A stretch of DNA of 64,000 nucleotides, taken from assembly GCA_900102065.1 (NCBI GenBank), contig FMVK01000002.1, forward strand, positions 62,001 through 126,000. Direction: 5' to 3'. The notes beneath the pieces were generated by a model, which worked only from the letters and a program-made list of their open reading frames with translations, made no database searches and was not told the DNA's origin. The position numbers and the translations under genes were made by a program. This stretch comes from Lachnospiraceae bacterium XPB1003. GTDB lineage: Bacteria > Bacillota > Clostridia > Lachnospirales > Lachnospiraceae. This document shows, piece by piece, positions 23,172-30,758 of this stretch. Positions within the stretch are counted from its first letter, which is position 1. Every line of letters starts with the position of its first letter.

Positions 23172-25274
23172 ATGGAAGAATTTGGTAATTTTGAAGGAAA
23201 TTTTGAAATAGAATCAACGGATGAGATACTGGCCGAGAGGCTGGAGCTTAGTTGTACCCGTTTAAAGGAAATTGCGGAAGACGGAGAATCTTCAAAATGG
23301 TTTTCCTTTTTTTGTGTGCAGGCATCTTTGCTCCTTAGGATAAAGGAGATAGCCGATATCATAGGCGGTGATATATCGAAAGTTCAGGCTGATGATCTGA
23401 AGAGATTTAACCGGGAACTCTATGCGGATATCCTTCCGGAGAATTATGCTCACAGTTATACGAATCCTGACTACGCAAAGGAGATATTCGGAGAAGAATG
23501 CGGAGCTGCAGTAAGCGTGATCGCTGCCGAGATGAGATCGGCCATAGCATGTGCCTTTGAAAATGATATGGATGGCATCCTCATACGTATGGAACTTCTT
23601 TTGGAACTTTATTCCTCTGTGACAAATTTCGGTGAGGGAGAGGTTTCAGACGGTGAGCTTGCGGATTTCCTTAAAAAAGATATTTATCTGTACGTAAGTG
23701 ATTATTATGAGACTGAGAGTGTGAAGCGCATAGGGGATCTTGTGGATCCCGGGAGGGACTTCGCTTATAAGGTTATCATGTCTTCGGGCGAGGATACGGA
23801 TTATCTGTACCGTTTCGGTGAATATATTACGGATAATGAGATTAAGACCGCGAAGTTTTTAAACTCTCTTGATGAAGCTGAGATAGAAAGCATGGCTTCA
23901 ACTTTTACGGAAGGTTACAGGAGAGGTTTCGTTTTGACCGGAAAGGATCTTTCCAAAAAGACATCCGTAAATATCAGATATCCCCTTGGATTTGAGAGAC
24001 TCATAAAAAAGGCCATAGATAACTTTGAAAAGATCGGCCTCCGTTGCGTGATATATCGAGCAAAGCAGGGACTGTTCAGAGGGTACAGTGTATCGAAGAA
24101 CGGATTTTTCGGAGCTAATCCAAACCCTCAATATGACTTTGATCATCAGGAAGATATTTCATTTATCCTTGACGGTCAGCTTGTGACCAGACATCTGGAA
24201 TGCTTAAAGGCGGCATGGGAACAGTATTTTGATGAAGCTCGTGGACATGCGGGCCCTGCAGTACTTGAAAGCTTCGGCACCAGGCCCTTTGTTCCGGTTA
24301 GAAAGCAGACACTTCTTCGCCTGAGTGAAAAGCAGCAAAAGATCGCTACACGATTCAGGACCGAATCGGGAACAATGACAAATCATTATATTCCCGGTGA
24401 GGAAAGAAGTTTTACCATAATGGCGCTTCCTGTTCCTGAGATCGGTGATAGATTTGAAGATATCTTCAAGTCAGTGATAAGGATTAATACCCTTGATAAT
24501 GCAGAATTCACTGCAATACAACAGAGCATCATAGATATACTTGATACTGCGGAATATCTACATGTAACCGGTATGAACGGAAACAGAACTGATCTTAAGG
24601 TTCATCTCATGAAGCTTGAAGATCCGGCTCACCAGACCAAGTTTGAGAACTGCGTGGCTGATGTCAACATCCCGGTGGGAGAGGTATTTACAACACCGGT
24701 CCTTGAGGGGACAAACGGAGTGCTGCATGTAACGAGAGTTTATTTAAATGAACTTGAGTTCAAAAATTTGGAACTTGATTTTACGAACGGAAGAGTAACC
24801 GATTATTCCTGCGGAAATTTCGAGGATGAAGCTGAAGGCAGAAAATATATCGAGGAAAACGTACTCTTTCATCAAAAGGAACTGCCTATGGGAGAAGCTG
24901 CCATAGGTACCAATACGACAGCATACGTGCTTTCGAGAAAGTATGGATTTGAAGCGTTTCTTCCCATACTTATCGCTGAAAAGACCGGACCTCATTTTGC
25001 GGTTGGCGATACCTGCTACTCGCATGCGGAAGATATTTCGGTGTATAATCCTGACGGGAAGGAGATCGTCTCAAGAGATAATGAGATATCATCGCTCAGA
25101 AAGAACGATCCCATGAAAGCATATTTTAACTGCCATACGGATGTGACCATCCCTTATGAGGAACTCGGACTACTTGAAGCGGTAGGCTATGACGGGACGG
25201 GAACAGCGATAATAAAGGAAGGAAGATTCGTTCTTCCGGGAACAGAGGAGCTTAATAAAGCTTTCGAAGGATAA
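23172..25274 (+). CDS. M29-family aminopeptidase with long N-terminal extension
   Basis: 700 residues. The C-terminal 380 carry the M29 (AmpS/PepS) aminopeptidase pattern: E504 in PVGEVFTTP, E575 in LPMGEAAIG, H608 in GPHFAVGDTCYSH, and a final acidic/His region. These bind two metal ions that activate water to remove N-terminal amino acids. The first 300 residues are not part of the usual 410-residue enzyme; they are helical and acidic and show no motif I recognise, but may correspond to a degenerate duplicate or a regulatory domain. Ribosome site is weak (AGGATG 15-20 nt upstream). No signal peptide, so cytoplasmic peptide recycling is expected. Confidence 0.85.
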   Translation: MEEFGNFEGNFEIESTDEILAERLELSCTRLKEIAEDGESSKWFSFFCVQASLLLRIKEIADIIGGDISKVQADDLKRFNRELYADILPENYAHSYTNPDYAKEIFGEECGAAVSVIAAEMRSAIACAFENDMDGILIRMELLLELYSSVTNFGEGEVSDGELADFLKKDIYLYVSDYYETESVKRIGDLVDPGRDFAYKVIMSSGEDTDYLYRFGEYITDNEIKTAKFLNSLDEAEIESMASTFTEGYRRGFVLTGKDLSKKTSVNIRYPLGFERLIKKAIDNFEKIGLRCVIYRAKQGLFRGYSVSKNGFFGANPNPQYDFDHQEDISFILDGQLVTRHLECLKAAWEQYFDEARGHAGPAVLESFGTRPFVPVRKQTLLRLSEKQQKIATRFRTESGTMTNHYIPGEERSFTIMALPVPEIGDRFEDIFKSVIRINTLDNAEFTAIQQSIIDILDTAEYLHVTGMNGNRTDLKVHLMKLEDPAHQTKFENCVADVNIPVGEVFTTPVLEGTNGVLHVTRVYLNELEFKNLELDFTNGRVTDYSCGNFEDEAEGRKYIEENVLFHQKELPMGEAAIGTNTTAYVLSRKYGFEAFLPILIAEKTGPHFAVGDTCYSHAEDISVYNPDGKEIVSRDNEISSLRKNDPMKAYFNCHTDVTIPYEELGLLEAVGYDGTGTAIIKEGRFVLPGTEELNKAFEG

Positions 25275-25328
25275 AGATATATGCTGCAGGAAAAAGTGCA
25301 GTGAACATGATAACAGGAGGATAAAGAA

Positions 25329-25832
25329 ATGCCGCAGGTTAGTATAGTAATGGGAAGCGATTCCGACATGCCCGTAATGAGAAAGGCTGCCGAGGTCTTA
25401 AAGGAGCTTGGAGTGGATTTTGAGATGAGGATCATCTCGGCACACCGTGAACCGGATGAGTTCTTTGAGTATGCAAAGACCGCTGAGAGCAGAGGCATCA
25501 AAGTAGTTATAGCAGGTGCGGGTATGGCGGCTCATCTGCCCGGAATGTGCGCTGCTATCTTCCCGCTTCCGGTTATAGGTATACCCATGCATACAACATC
25601 ACTTGGAGGACGTGACTCACTTTATTCAATAGTACAGATGCCTGCAGGAATACCTGTTGCTACTGTTGCCATTAACGGCGGAAAGAATGCGGGAATACTT
25701 GCCGCAAAGATACTTGCAGTATCCGATGAAGCTCTTCTCAGAAGACTGAAAGACCTCACCACGGATATGAAGGCGCAGGTAATTGATAAGGATGCAAAGC
25801 TGCAGGAATGCGGTTTTGAAAAATATGAGTAA
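25329..25832 (+). CDS. purE: N5-carboxyaminoimidazole ribonucleotide mutase
   Basis: 167 residues, class I PurE, rearranges N5-CAIR to CAIR in purine synthesis. GSDSDMPVM and SAHREPD (substrate phosphate and catalytic His) and GRDSLYSIVQMP-G-PVATVAI are the family hallmarks. The segment after that is NGGKNAG where most class I enzymes read GNAGAKNAG, a small change. AGGAGG precedes the start. It opens the purE-M-N-D run. No purK is adjacent. Confidence 0.95.
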   Translation: MPQVSIVMGSDSDMPVMRKAAEVLKELGVDFEMRIISAHREPDEFFEYAKTAESRGIKVVIAGAGMAAHLPGMCAAIFPLPVIGIPMHTTSLGGRDSLYSIVQMPAGIPVATVAINGGKNAGILAAKILAVSDEALLRRLKDLTTDMKAQVIDKDAKLQECGFEKYE

Positions 25833-25883
25833 GTATTAAACTGAAGCGTAAACCAAAAAACCATAAAGTTGGGAGAATCAAAA

Positions 25884-26912
25884 ATGGATTACAAGAACGC
25901 TGGAGTAGATATCGAAGCCGGTTACAAGTCGGTTGAATTGATGAAGAAGTATGTTGCGGAGACGATGAGACCCGAAGTAATGGGCGGACTCGGTGGTTTC
26001 TCCGGAGCATTTTCGTTAAAGGCGATCAAGGAAATGGATGAGCCTGTACTTTTATCCGGAACAGACGGAGTAGGTACAAAGCTTAAGCTTGCTTTTATTC
26101 TGGATAAGCATGATACGGTCGGTATCGACTGTGTTGCAATGTGTGTAAATGACGTTGCATGTGCAGGTGGAGAACCTCTTTTCTTCCTTGACTATATCGC
26201 TTGCGGAAAGAACTATCCCGAGAAGATCGCAACCATCGTAAAGGGTGTTGCGGAAGGCTGTAAGCAGGCAGGTTGTGCACTCATCGGCGGCGAGACTGCC
26301 GAGATGCCCGGCTTCTATCCCGAAGACGAATATGATCTTGCCGGTTTTTCTGTAGGAGCTGCCGACAAAAAGAATCTCATCACAGGAGAGAATATCAAAG
26401 CAGGAGACGTTCTTGTGGGAATCGCTTCCAGCGGTGTTCACTCAAACGGTTTTTCTCTTGTAAGAAAAGTATTTCAGATGAATGAGGATAACCTCATCCG
26501 TTATAATCCCGAATTGGGAAAGCCTCTCGGAGAAGCACTCATCGAGCCTACAAAGATATATGTTAAGGCTCTTAAGGCAGTCAGAGAATCAGGCGTAACA
26601 ATAAAGGGATGCAGTCATATCACAGGCGGCGGATTCTATGAGAATATTCCCAGAATGCTTCCCGACGGTATCTGCGCTAAGGTTAAGAAGGACAGTTACG
26701 AAGTTCCTGCGATCTTCAAGCTCCTTCAGTCGGCAGGCAAGATAGAAGAGCGTATCATGTATAACACTTATAACATGGGTATCGGAATGGTGATCGCTGT
26801 TGATCCCGATGATGCCGATAAGGCTGTCAAGGCACTGGAAGCTGCAGGTGAAAATGCATATATCATAGGTGAGGCTGCTGCATCCGATAAGAAGGAGACC
26901 GTATTATGCTAA
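25884..26912 (+). CDS. purM: Phosphoribosylformylglycinamidine cyclo-ligase
   Basis: 342 residues from the ATG at 25884, with GGGAG upstream; a TTG 15 nt earlier overlaps that site. Closes the imidazole ring of AIR using ATP. Motifs: [11 protein letters not shown] near the start, [59 protein letters not shown] and [14 protein letters not shown], all typical. The stop codon lies inside the purN start (7-nt overlap). Confidence 0.96.
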   Translation: MDYKNAGVDIEAGYKSVELMKKYVAETMRPEVMGGLGGFSGAFSLKAIKEMDEPVLLSGTDGVGTKLKLAFILDKHDTVGIDCVAMCVNDVACAGGEPLFFLDYIACGKNYPEKIATIVKGVAEGCKQAGCALIGGETAEMPGFYPEDEYDLAGFSVGAADKKNLITGENIKAGDVLVGIASSGVHSNGFSLVRKVFQMNEDNLIRYNPELGKPLGEALIEPTKIYVKALKAVRESGVTIKGCSHITGGGFYENIPRMLPDGICAKVKKDSYEVPAIFKLLQSAGKIEERIMYNTYNMGIGMVIAVDPDDADKAVKALEAAGENAYIIGEAAASDKKETVLC

Positions 26913-27508
26913 AGATTGCGGTATGCGTCTCGGGCGGCGGTACCAATCTGCAGGCCATAATCGATGCTATTGCAGATGGCCGCATAAAAAATACAGAGAT
27001 TGTCCGTGTCATTTCCAACAAGAAGGATGCATATGCATTGGAGCGTGCGGCTAAGGCAGGGATCGATGCTGTTGCTGTAGCGAGAGGTGATTATCCCGAT
27101 AAGGAAAGTTTTCAGGATGCGCTTATCTCTGCTGTTGATGAAGCGGCTCCGGATCTGGTTGTTCTTGCAGGTTTTCTCGTGGTTCTTCCTGAGAAGATGG
27201 TTGCAAAATATAACAGAAGGATAATAAATATCCATCCTTCGCTCATCCCCTCATTTTGCGGGGACGGTTTTTACGGGCTCAGGGTTCATGAAGCTGCTCT
27301 CGCCAGAGGCGTGAAGGTTACCGGAGCAACTGTGCACTTTGTTGATGAGGGAACGGATACAGGTCCCATAATCAAACAGAAGGCTGTGGAGATACTTGAA
27401 GGCGATACGCCTGAGGTTCTTCAGAAACGTGTTATGGAACAGGCGGAATGGAAGATACTTCCTGCGACTATCAATGAGATCGCTGCAGGAAAGATAAAGA
27501 TCGGCTGA
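26906..27508 (+). CDS. purN: Phosphoribosylglycinamide formyltransferase
   Basis: 200 residues. Transfers formyl from 10-formyl-THF to [14 protein letters not shown] (phosphate loop), [10 protein letters not shown] (catalytic Asn-His) and the later [12 protein letters not shown] with catalytic Asp are present. Where most enzymes read HPSLLPAFPG the loop here is [10 protein letters not shown]. Translation is coupled to purM by a 7-nt overlap. Confidence 0.96.
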   Translation: MLKIAVCVSGGGTNLQAIIDAIADGRIKNTEIVRVISNKKDAYALERAAKAGIDAVAVARGDYPDKESFQDALISAVDEAAPDLVVLAGFLVVLPEKMVAKYNRRIINIHPSLIPSFCGDGFYGLRVHEAALARGVKVTGATVHFVDEGTDTGPIIKQKAVEILEGDTPEVLQKRVMEQAEWKILPATINEIAAGKIKIG

Positions 27509-27534
27509 TCATATCCTGTCAGGAGGGATTATCA

Positions 27535-28806
27535 ATGGATGTACTTGTTATCGGAGGCGGCGGAAGAGAGCATGCTATCTGTAACGGACTTAGTAAGAGC
27601 AAAAAGATAACGAAGATGTATTGCGCACCGGGAAATGCAGGTATCGCGGAATTCGCCGAATGTGTTCCCATAGGTGTTATGGAATTTGATAAGCTGGTTG
27701 CTTTCGCAAAGGAGAAGGCCATCGACTATGTTGTAGTCGCTCCCGATGATCCTTTGGCAGGAGGTCTTGTTGATGAATTTGAAAAAGCGGGAATAAGATC
27801 TTTCGGCCCCAGGAAGAATGCAGCTATCCTTGAAGGAAGCAAGGCTTTTTCCAAGGACCTTATGAAGAAATATAATATCCCTACTGCACAGTATGATACT
27901 TTTGATGATGCTGAAGCCGCTTTGGCATATCTTGAGACAGCTAAGATGCCTATCGTACTTAAGGCTGACGGACTTGCTCTCGGAAAGGGAGTTCTTATCT
28001 GCAAGGATAAGGAAGAGGCAAAGGCCGGCGTTAAGGAGATCATGGAAGATAAGAAGTTCGGCAGCGCCGGTAACAGGATGGTTGTCGAGGAATTTATGAC
28101 CGGAAGGGAAGTCTCCGTTCTTACATTTGTAGACGGTAAGACTATCCGCGTTATGACAAGTGCCCAGGATCATAAGCGTGCAGGCGACGGAGATACGGGA
28201 CTTAATACCGGAGGTATGGGAACATTTTCACCCAGCCCCTTCTATACAGAAGAAGTTGATAAGTTCTGCAGGGAAAAGATTTATCAGCCTACCGTTGATG
28301 CAATGCGTGCTGAAGGAAGAGAATTCAGAGGAGTTATCTTCTTCGGTCTTATGCTTACCGAGGATGGCCCGAAGGTGCTTGAATATAATGCTCGTTTCGG
28401 AGATCCCGAAACTCAGGTTGTGCTTCCCCGTATGAAGAATGATCTTCTCGAAGTAATGGAAGCCTGCACTGACGGAACTCTCGATAAGATCGAACTTGAA
28501 TTTGAAGATAATGCCGCTGTATGTGTAGTTCTTGCAAGTGACGGCTATCCCGTAAAATATGAGAAGGGATATGAGATCACAGGACTTGAGAACTTCAAGG
28601 GTAAGGATGATTATTTCTGCTTCCATGCCGGCTCCGCATTTAAAGACGGAAAGATCGTTACAAACGGAGGACGTGTGCTTGGTGTAACTGCCAAGGGGGC
28701 AACTCTTAAGGAAGCCAGGGCAAAGGCTTATGATGCTACCGAATGGGTAAGCTTCGGCAACAAATACATGCGTCATGATATAGGTAAGGCAATAGACGAG
28801 GCTTAA
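27535..28806 (+). CDS. purD: Phosphoribosylamine-glycine ligase
   Basis: 423 residues, ATP-grasp enzyme making GAR. Motifs: VIGGGGREHAI at the start, PDDPLAGGLVDEF, ATP-grasp segment LKADGLALGKGVLI, GTGGMGTFSP-like NTGGMGTFSPSPF, and LEYNARFGDPETQVVLPR. AGGAGG lies upstream. Last gene of the pur run; purH, purF and purL are absent from the window, so the pathway is split over the chromosome. Confidence 0.96.
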   Translation: MDVLVIGGGGREHAICNGLSKSKKITKMYCAPGNAGIAEFAECVPIGVMEFDKLVAFAKEKAIDYVVVAPDDPLAGGLVDEFEKAGIRSFGPRKNAAILEGSKAFSKDLMKKYNIPTAQYDTFDDAEAALAYLETAKMPIVLKADGLALGKGVLICKDKEEAKAGVKEIMEDKKFGSAGNRMVVEEFMTGREVSVLTFVDGKTIRVMTSAQDHKRAGDGDTGLNTGGMGTFSPSPFYTEEVDKFCREKIYQPTVDAMRAEGREFRGVIFFGLMLTEDGPKVLEYNARFGDPETQVVLPRMKNDLLEVMEACTDGTLDKIELEFEDNAAVCVVLASDGYPVKYEKGYEITGLENFKGKDDYFCFHAGSAFKDGKIVTNGGRVLGVTAKGATLKEARAKAYDATEWVSFGNKYMRHDIGKAIDEA

Positions 28807-28820
28807 GCAGTAAATTGGTT

Positions 28821-28862
28821 ACCATAATTTAATTATGTTTATTTATGAAATTGTGGTATAAT
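28821..28862 (+). promoter_or_regulatory. Extended -10 promoter with overlapping inverted repeat
   Basis: TGGTATAAT (28854-28862) is an extended -10 box for the SH3/poly-Asp gene. ACCATAATTT (28821-28830) and AAATTGTGGT (28848-28857) form a 10-bp inverted repeat (one G-T) whose right arm runs into that -10 box. It could be an operator or a weak terminator of purD; there is no T run. Confidence 0.5.
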
Positions 28863-28900
28863 GCTTCTCGAATGTTGTTTTGAAATATGGAGGGTGAACA

Positions 28901-30265
28901 ATGAAAGTCAAACATGAGAATTTAAGATTTACGGCAAAAATATTTGCAGCAGTTATCATTGCCGTAGCTGTTATGCTTTCAGCCAGGATATTTGGTCATG
29001 CGGCAGAAGATGCTCAGACCGGTGATACCGTAACTGTAGTAGGGGACAGCGTTAATGTAAGGTCGTCGGCAGATACAACATCCGATCCTGTCGGACAGGC
29101 AAAGAGCGGTGATTCTTTCACTGTTGTGGAAGTTACGCAGGTAGGTGACCATACATGGTATAAGGTTACCAACTCTAATATTTCCGAGGGTTATATCAGA
29201 GGAGATCTCGTTGAGGTTACAGCAACAGCAGAACCTATCGAGCAGACCGAGCCCGCAGAGGTAAGCGAGGAGCCGGTTGAAGAGCCCCCTGCTGAGGAGA
29301 CTTCATCAAGTGATTCGGGACTTTTATATGAAGGTATAACTGTTGTTGAGCCTGAAGAAAGCGAGAAGCTTACAAATATTCCCGCAGGTTTCGTTGAGAC
29401 TCCGGTCAAGGTTTCCGATGAACAGTCTGTTACAGGATATTTTAATGCGGAGAGCAATTTCATAATCGTTTGCGCTACGGATAAGCAGGGTGTAAAGGGC
29501 TGGTATCTGATGGATCTCGGTCTCCTTGCCAAGGACGGTGAAGCAAGATATGTTACTTACAAGGAATCTTTATTTAACAGCGGAGCCGGAGCTCAGAAGG
29601 CTGCTACAGGCGGATCTTCAAAAGCTCTTACAATAATCCTCGGTATCGCAGCTGTTGTATTCTTACTTGTAGCTGTTGTATTCGGTATCCGTCTCTTCGG
29701 AAACGGCGAAGGCGTAGGCAGAAATTACTACGATGACGACGATGATGATGATGACGATGATGATGATTATGACGATGACGACGACGATGATGATGACGAC
29801 GATGATGATGACGAAGAAGATGACGAGCCTGAGGAGAGGCCTGTAAGAAAGGCTGCTCCCGATAGAAGCAGAAGTGCAAGACCTGCACAGAGAGCTGCTG
29901 CGCCCGCGGTAAGGAGAAGCTCATCAACATCACGTTCCGCATCACGTCCTTCCGGATCGCATACAACTGTTGCACCCAAGAATACTGTTCATGCTCACAG
30001 AGATGCTGACAGACAGTCTTATGCAACTGCAAATGAACCTTCAAATGTAAGAGACAGATCAGTAGATACACAGCCTACAAGAGTTGTTTCATCCGGAGCT
30101 TCAGCTTCTTATGAAGGCGCTCCCGTGACCAGAAGTTCAGCTCAGGCAAGAACCGGAAGACCTGTTACAAGAACTGCTGTAAGACGCAATGTTCAAAGCG
30201 GCGCAAGACAGGCTACACCTGCCTATACAAAGGCCAGAAGACCTATATCCGAAGATGAGGATTGA
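28901..30265 (+). CDS. SH3-domain membrane protein with poly-aspartate cytoplasmic tail
   Basis: 454 residues. N-terminal signal anchor about 8-35; an SH3-type domain about 42-105 (VVGDSVNVRSSADTTSDPVG then GYIRGDLVEV); a Pro/Glu linker; a further extracellular segment (about 140-230); a membrane helix about 245-268; then an extreme acidic run, 12 Asp, Tyr, 14 Asp (278-304) and more Asp/Glu, followed by a basic Arg/Ser/Thr/Ala-rich disordered tail to the end. If the first segment is cleaved or spans, the poly-Asp tail lies in the cytoplasm. An acid block next to a basic tail may bind cations, nucleoid or ribosomes; this is guesswork. GGAGG precedes the start. Function unknown. Confidence 0.7.
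   Translation: MKVKHENLRFTAKIFAAVIIAVAVMLSARIFGHAAEDAQTGDTVTVVGDSVNVRSSADTTSDPVGQAKSGDSFTVVEVTQVGDHTWYKVTNSNISEGYIRGDLVEVTATAEPIEQTEPAEVSEEPVEEPPAEETSSSDSGLLYEGITVVEPEESEKLTNIPAGFVETPVKVSDEQSVTGYFNAESNFIIVCATDKQGVKGWYLMDLGLLAKDGEARYVTYKESLFNSGAGAQKAATGGSSKALTIILGIAAVVFLLVAVVFGIRLFGNGEGVGRNYYDDDDDDDDDDDDYDDDDDDDDDDDDDDEEDDEPEERPVRKAAPDRSRSARPAQRAAAPAVRRSSSTSRSASRPSGSHTTVAPKNTVHAHRDADRQSYATANEPSNVRDRSVDTQPTRVVSSGASASYEGAPVTRSSAQARTGRPVTRTAVRRNVQSGARQATPAYTKARRPISEDED
29732..29824 (+). repeat. GAY trinucleotide run encoding poly-Asp
   Basis: Thirty-one codons that are almost all GAT or GAC, interrupted by one TAT and two GAA. The mixture of GAT and GAC shows it is old or selected and not a pure slippage tract. 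Confidence 0.9.
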
Positions 30266-30311
30266 TGATCCCAAGAGATCATTCAGGCTGTTACAGTAAG
30301 CTTTAGGTTGA

Positions 30312-30364
30312 TTGACACCCGACTCCTTTTGTTATAACATATTTATAACAAAAGGAGTTTTTTT
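30312..30364 (+). promoter_or_regulatory. Perfect 16-bp palindrome combining operator, -10 box, terminator and ribosome site
   Basis: TTGACA (30312-30317) serves as -35. The arms 30322-30337 and 30343-30358 are exact reverse complements with a CATAT spacer, then six T and the GntR start codon at 30365. The left arm contains the candidate -10 (TATAAC at 30333 or TAACAT at 30335). The right arm contains the ribosome site AAAGGAG (30351-30357). GTTATAA/TTATAAC is a plausible operator for the YtrA-type regulator encoded next. In transcripts from upstream the hairpin plus T run would act as a terminator and hide the ribosome site. Confidence 0.75.
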
Positions 30365-30727
30365 ATGGTCATAGAAATAGATTTCAACAGCAATGAAGCC
30401 TATTATATGCAGATACGTAATCAGGTCATCAGGCAGATCGCTTACGGTGGACTTGAGCCCGGCGAGGGTTTACCTTCGGTGAGACAGCTGGCTGAAAGAG
30501 TTGGTATCAATATGCATACCGTAAATAAAGCTTATGCTTTGCTGCGGGATGAAGGTTATTTACGTATAGACCGCAGAAGAGGTGCTGTTGTTGATGTCGC
30601 TTTTCGTGAAGGCGATGATATGGATGAGATTTCCGATGATATAAAGATGGCTGTGGCCAAGGCCAGATGTAAGGGTGTGGACAGAGAACTGCTGCATCGC
30701 CTTATAGATGAAGATTTTGACAGCTGA
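30365..30727 (+). CDS. GntR-family regulator, YtrA subfamily
   Basis: 120 residues: winged helix-turn-helix of the GntR type (LEPGEGLPSVRQLAERVGINMHTVNKAYALLRDEGYL, about 24-60) and a short helical C-terminus without an effector domain, the mark of the YtrA subfamily. These repressors usually sit next to transporter genes and repress themselves through a palindrome over the promoter, which fits the 16-bp palindrome directly upstream. Here the next gene is clpC, 31 nt downstream and on the same strand, so ClpC may be its regulon. This is unusual because clpC in Firmicutes is normally under CtsR. Confidence 0.88.
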   Translation: MVIEIDFNSNEAYYMQIRNQVIRQIAYGGLEPGEGLPSVRQLAERVGINMHTVNKAYALLRDEGYLRIDRRRGAVVDVAFREGDDMDEISDDIKMAVAKARCKGVDRELLHRLIDEDFDS

Positions 30728-30758
30728 AGTTTTGCATGACAGACGGAGTGAAATATAA

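Noticed and set aside
25275-25328. Purine riboswitch before the pur genes
   Set aside because: Only about 50 nt separate the peptidase and purE, with none of the conserved purine aptamer loops.
29767-29979. Minus-strand poly-Ser frame
   Set aside because: It is the antisense of the poly-Asp codons and has no initiation signals.
30265-30282. Small hairpin ATGATC/GATCAT after the poly-Asp gene as its terminator
   Set aside because: The six-bp stem is weak and has no T run; the palindrome at 30322-30358 with six T is the better terminator.
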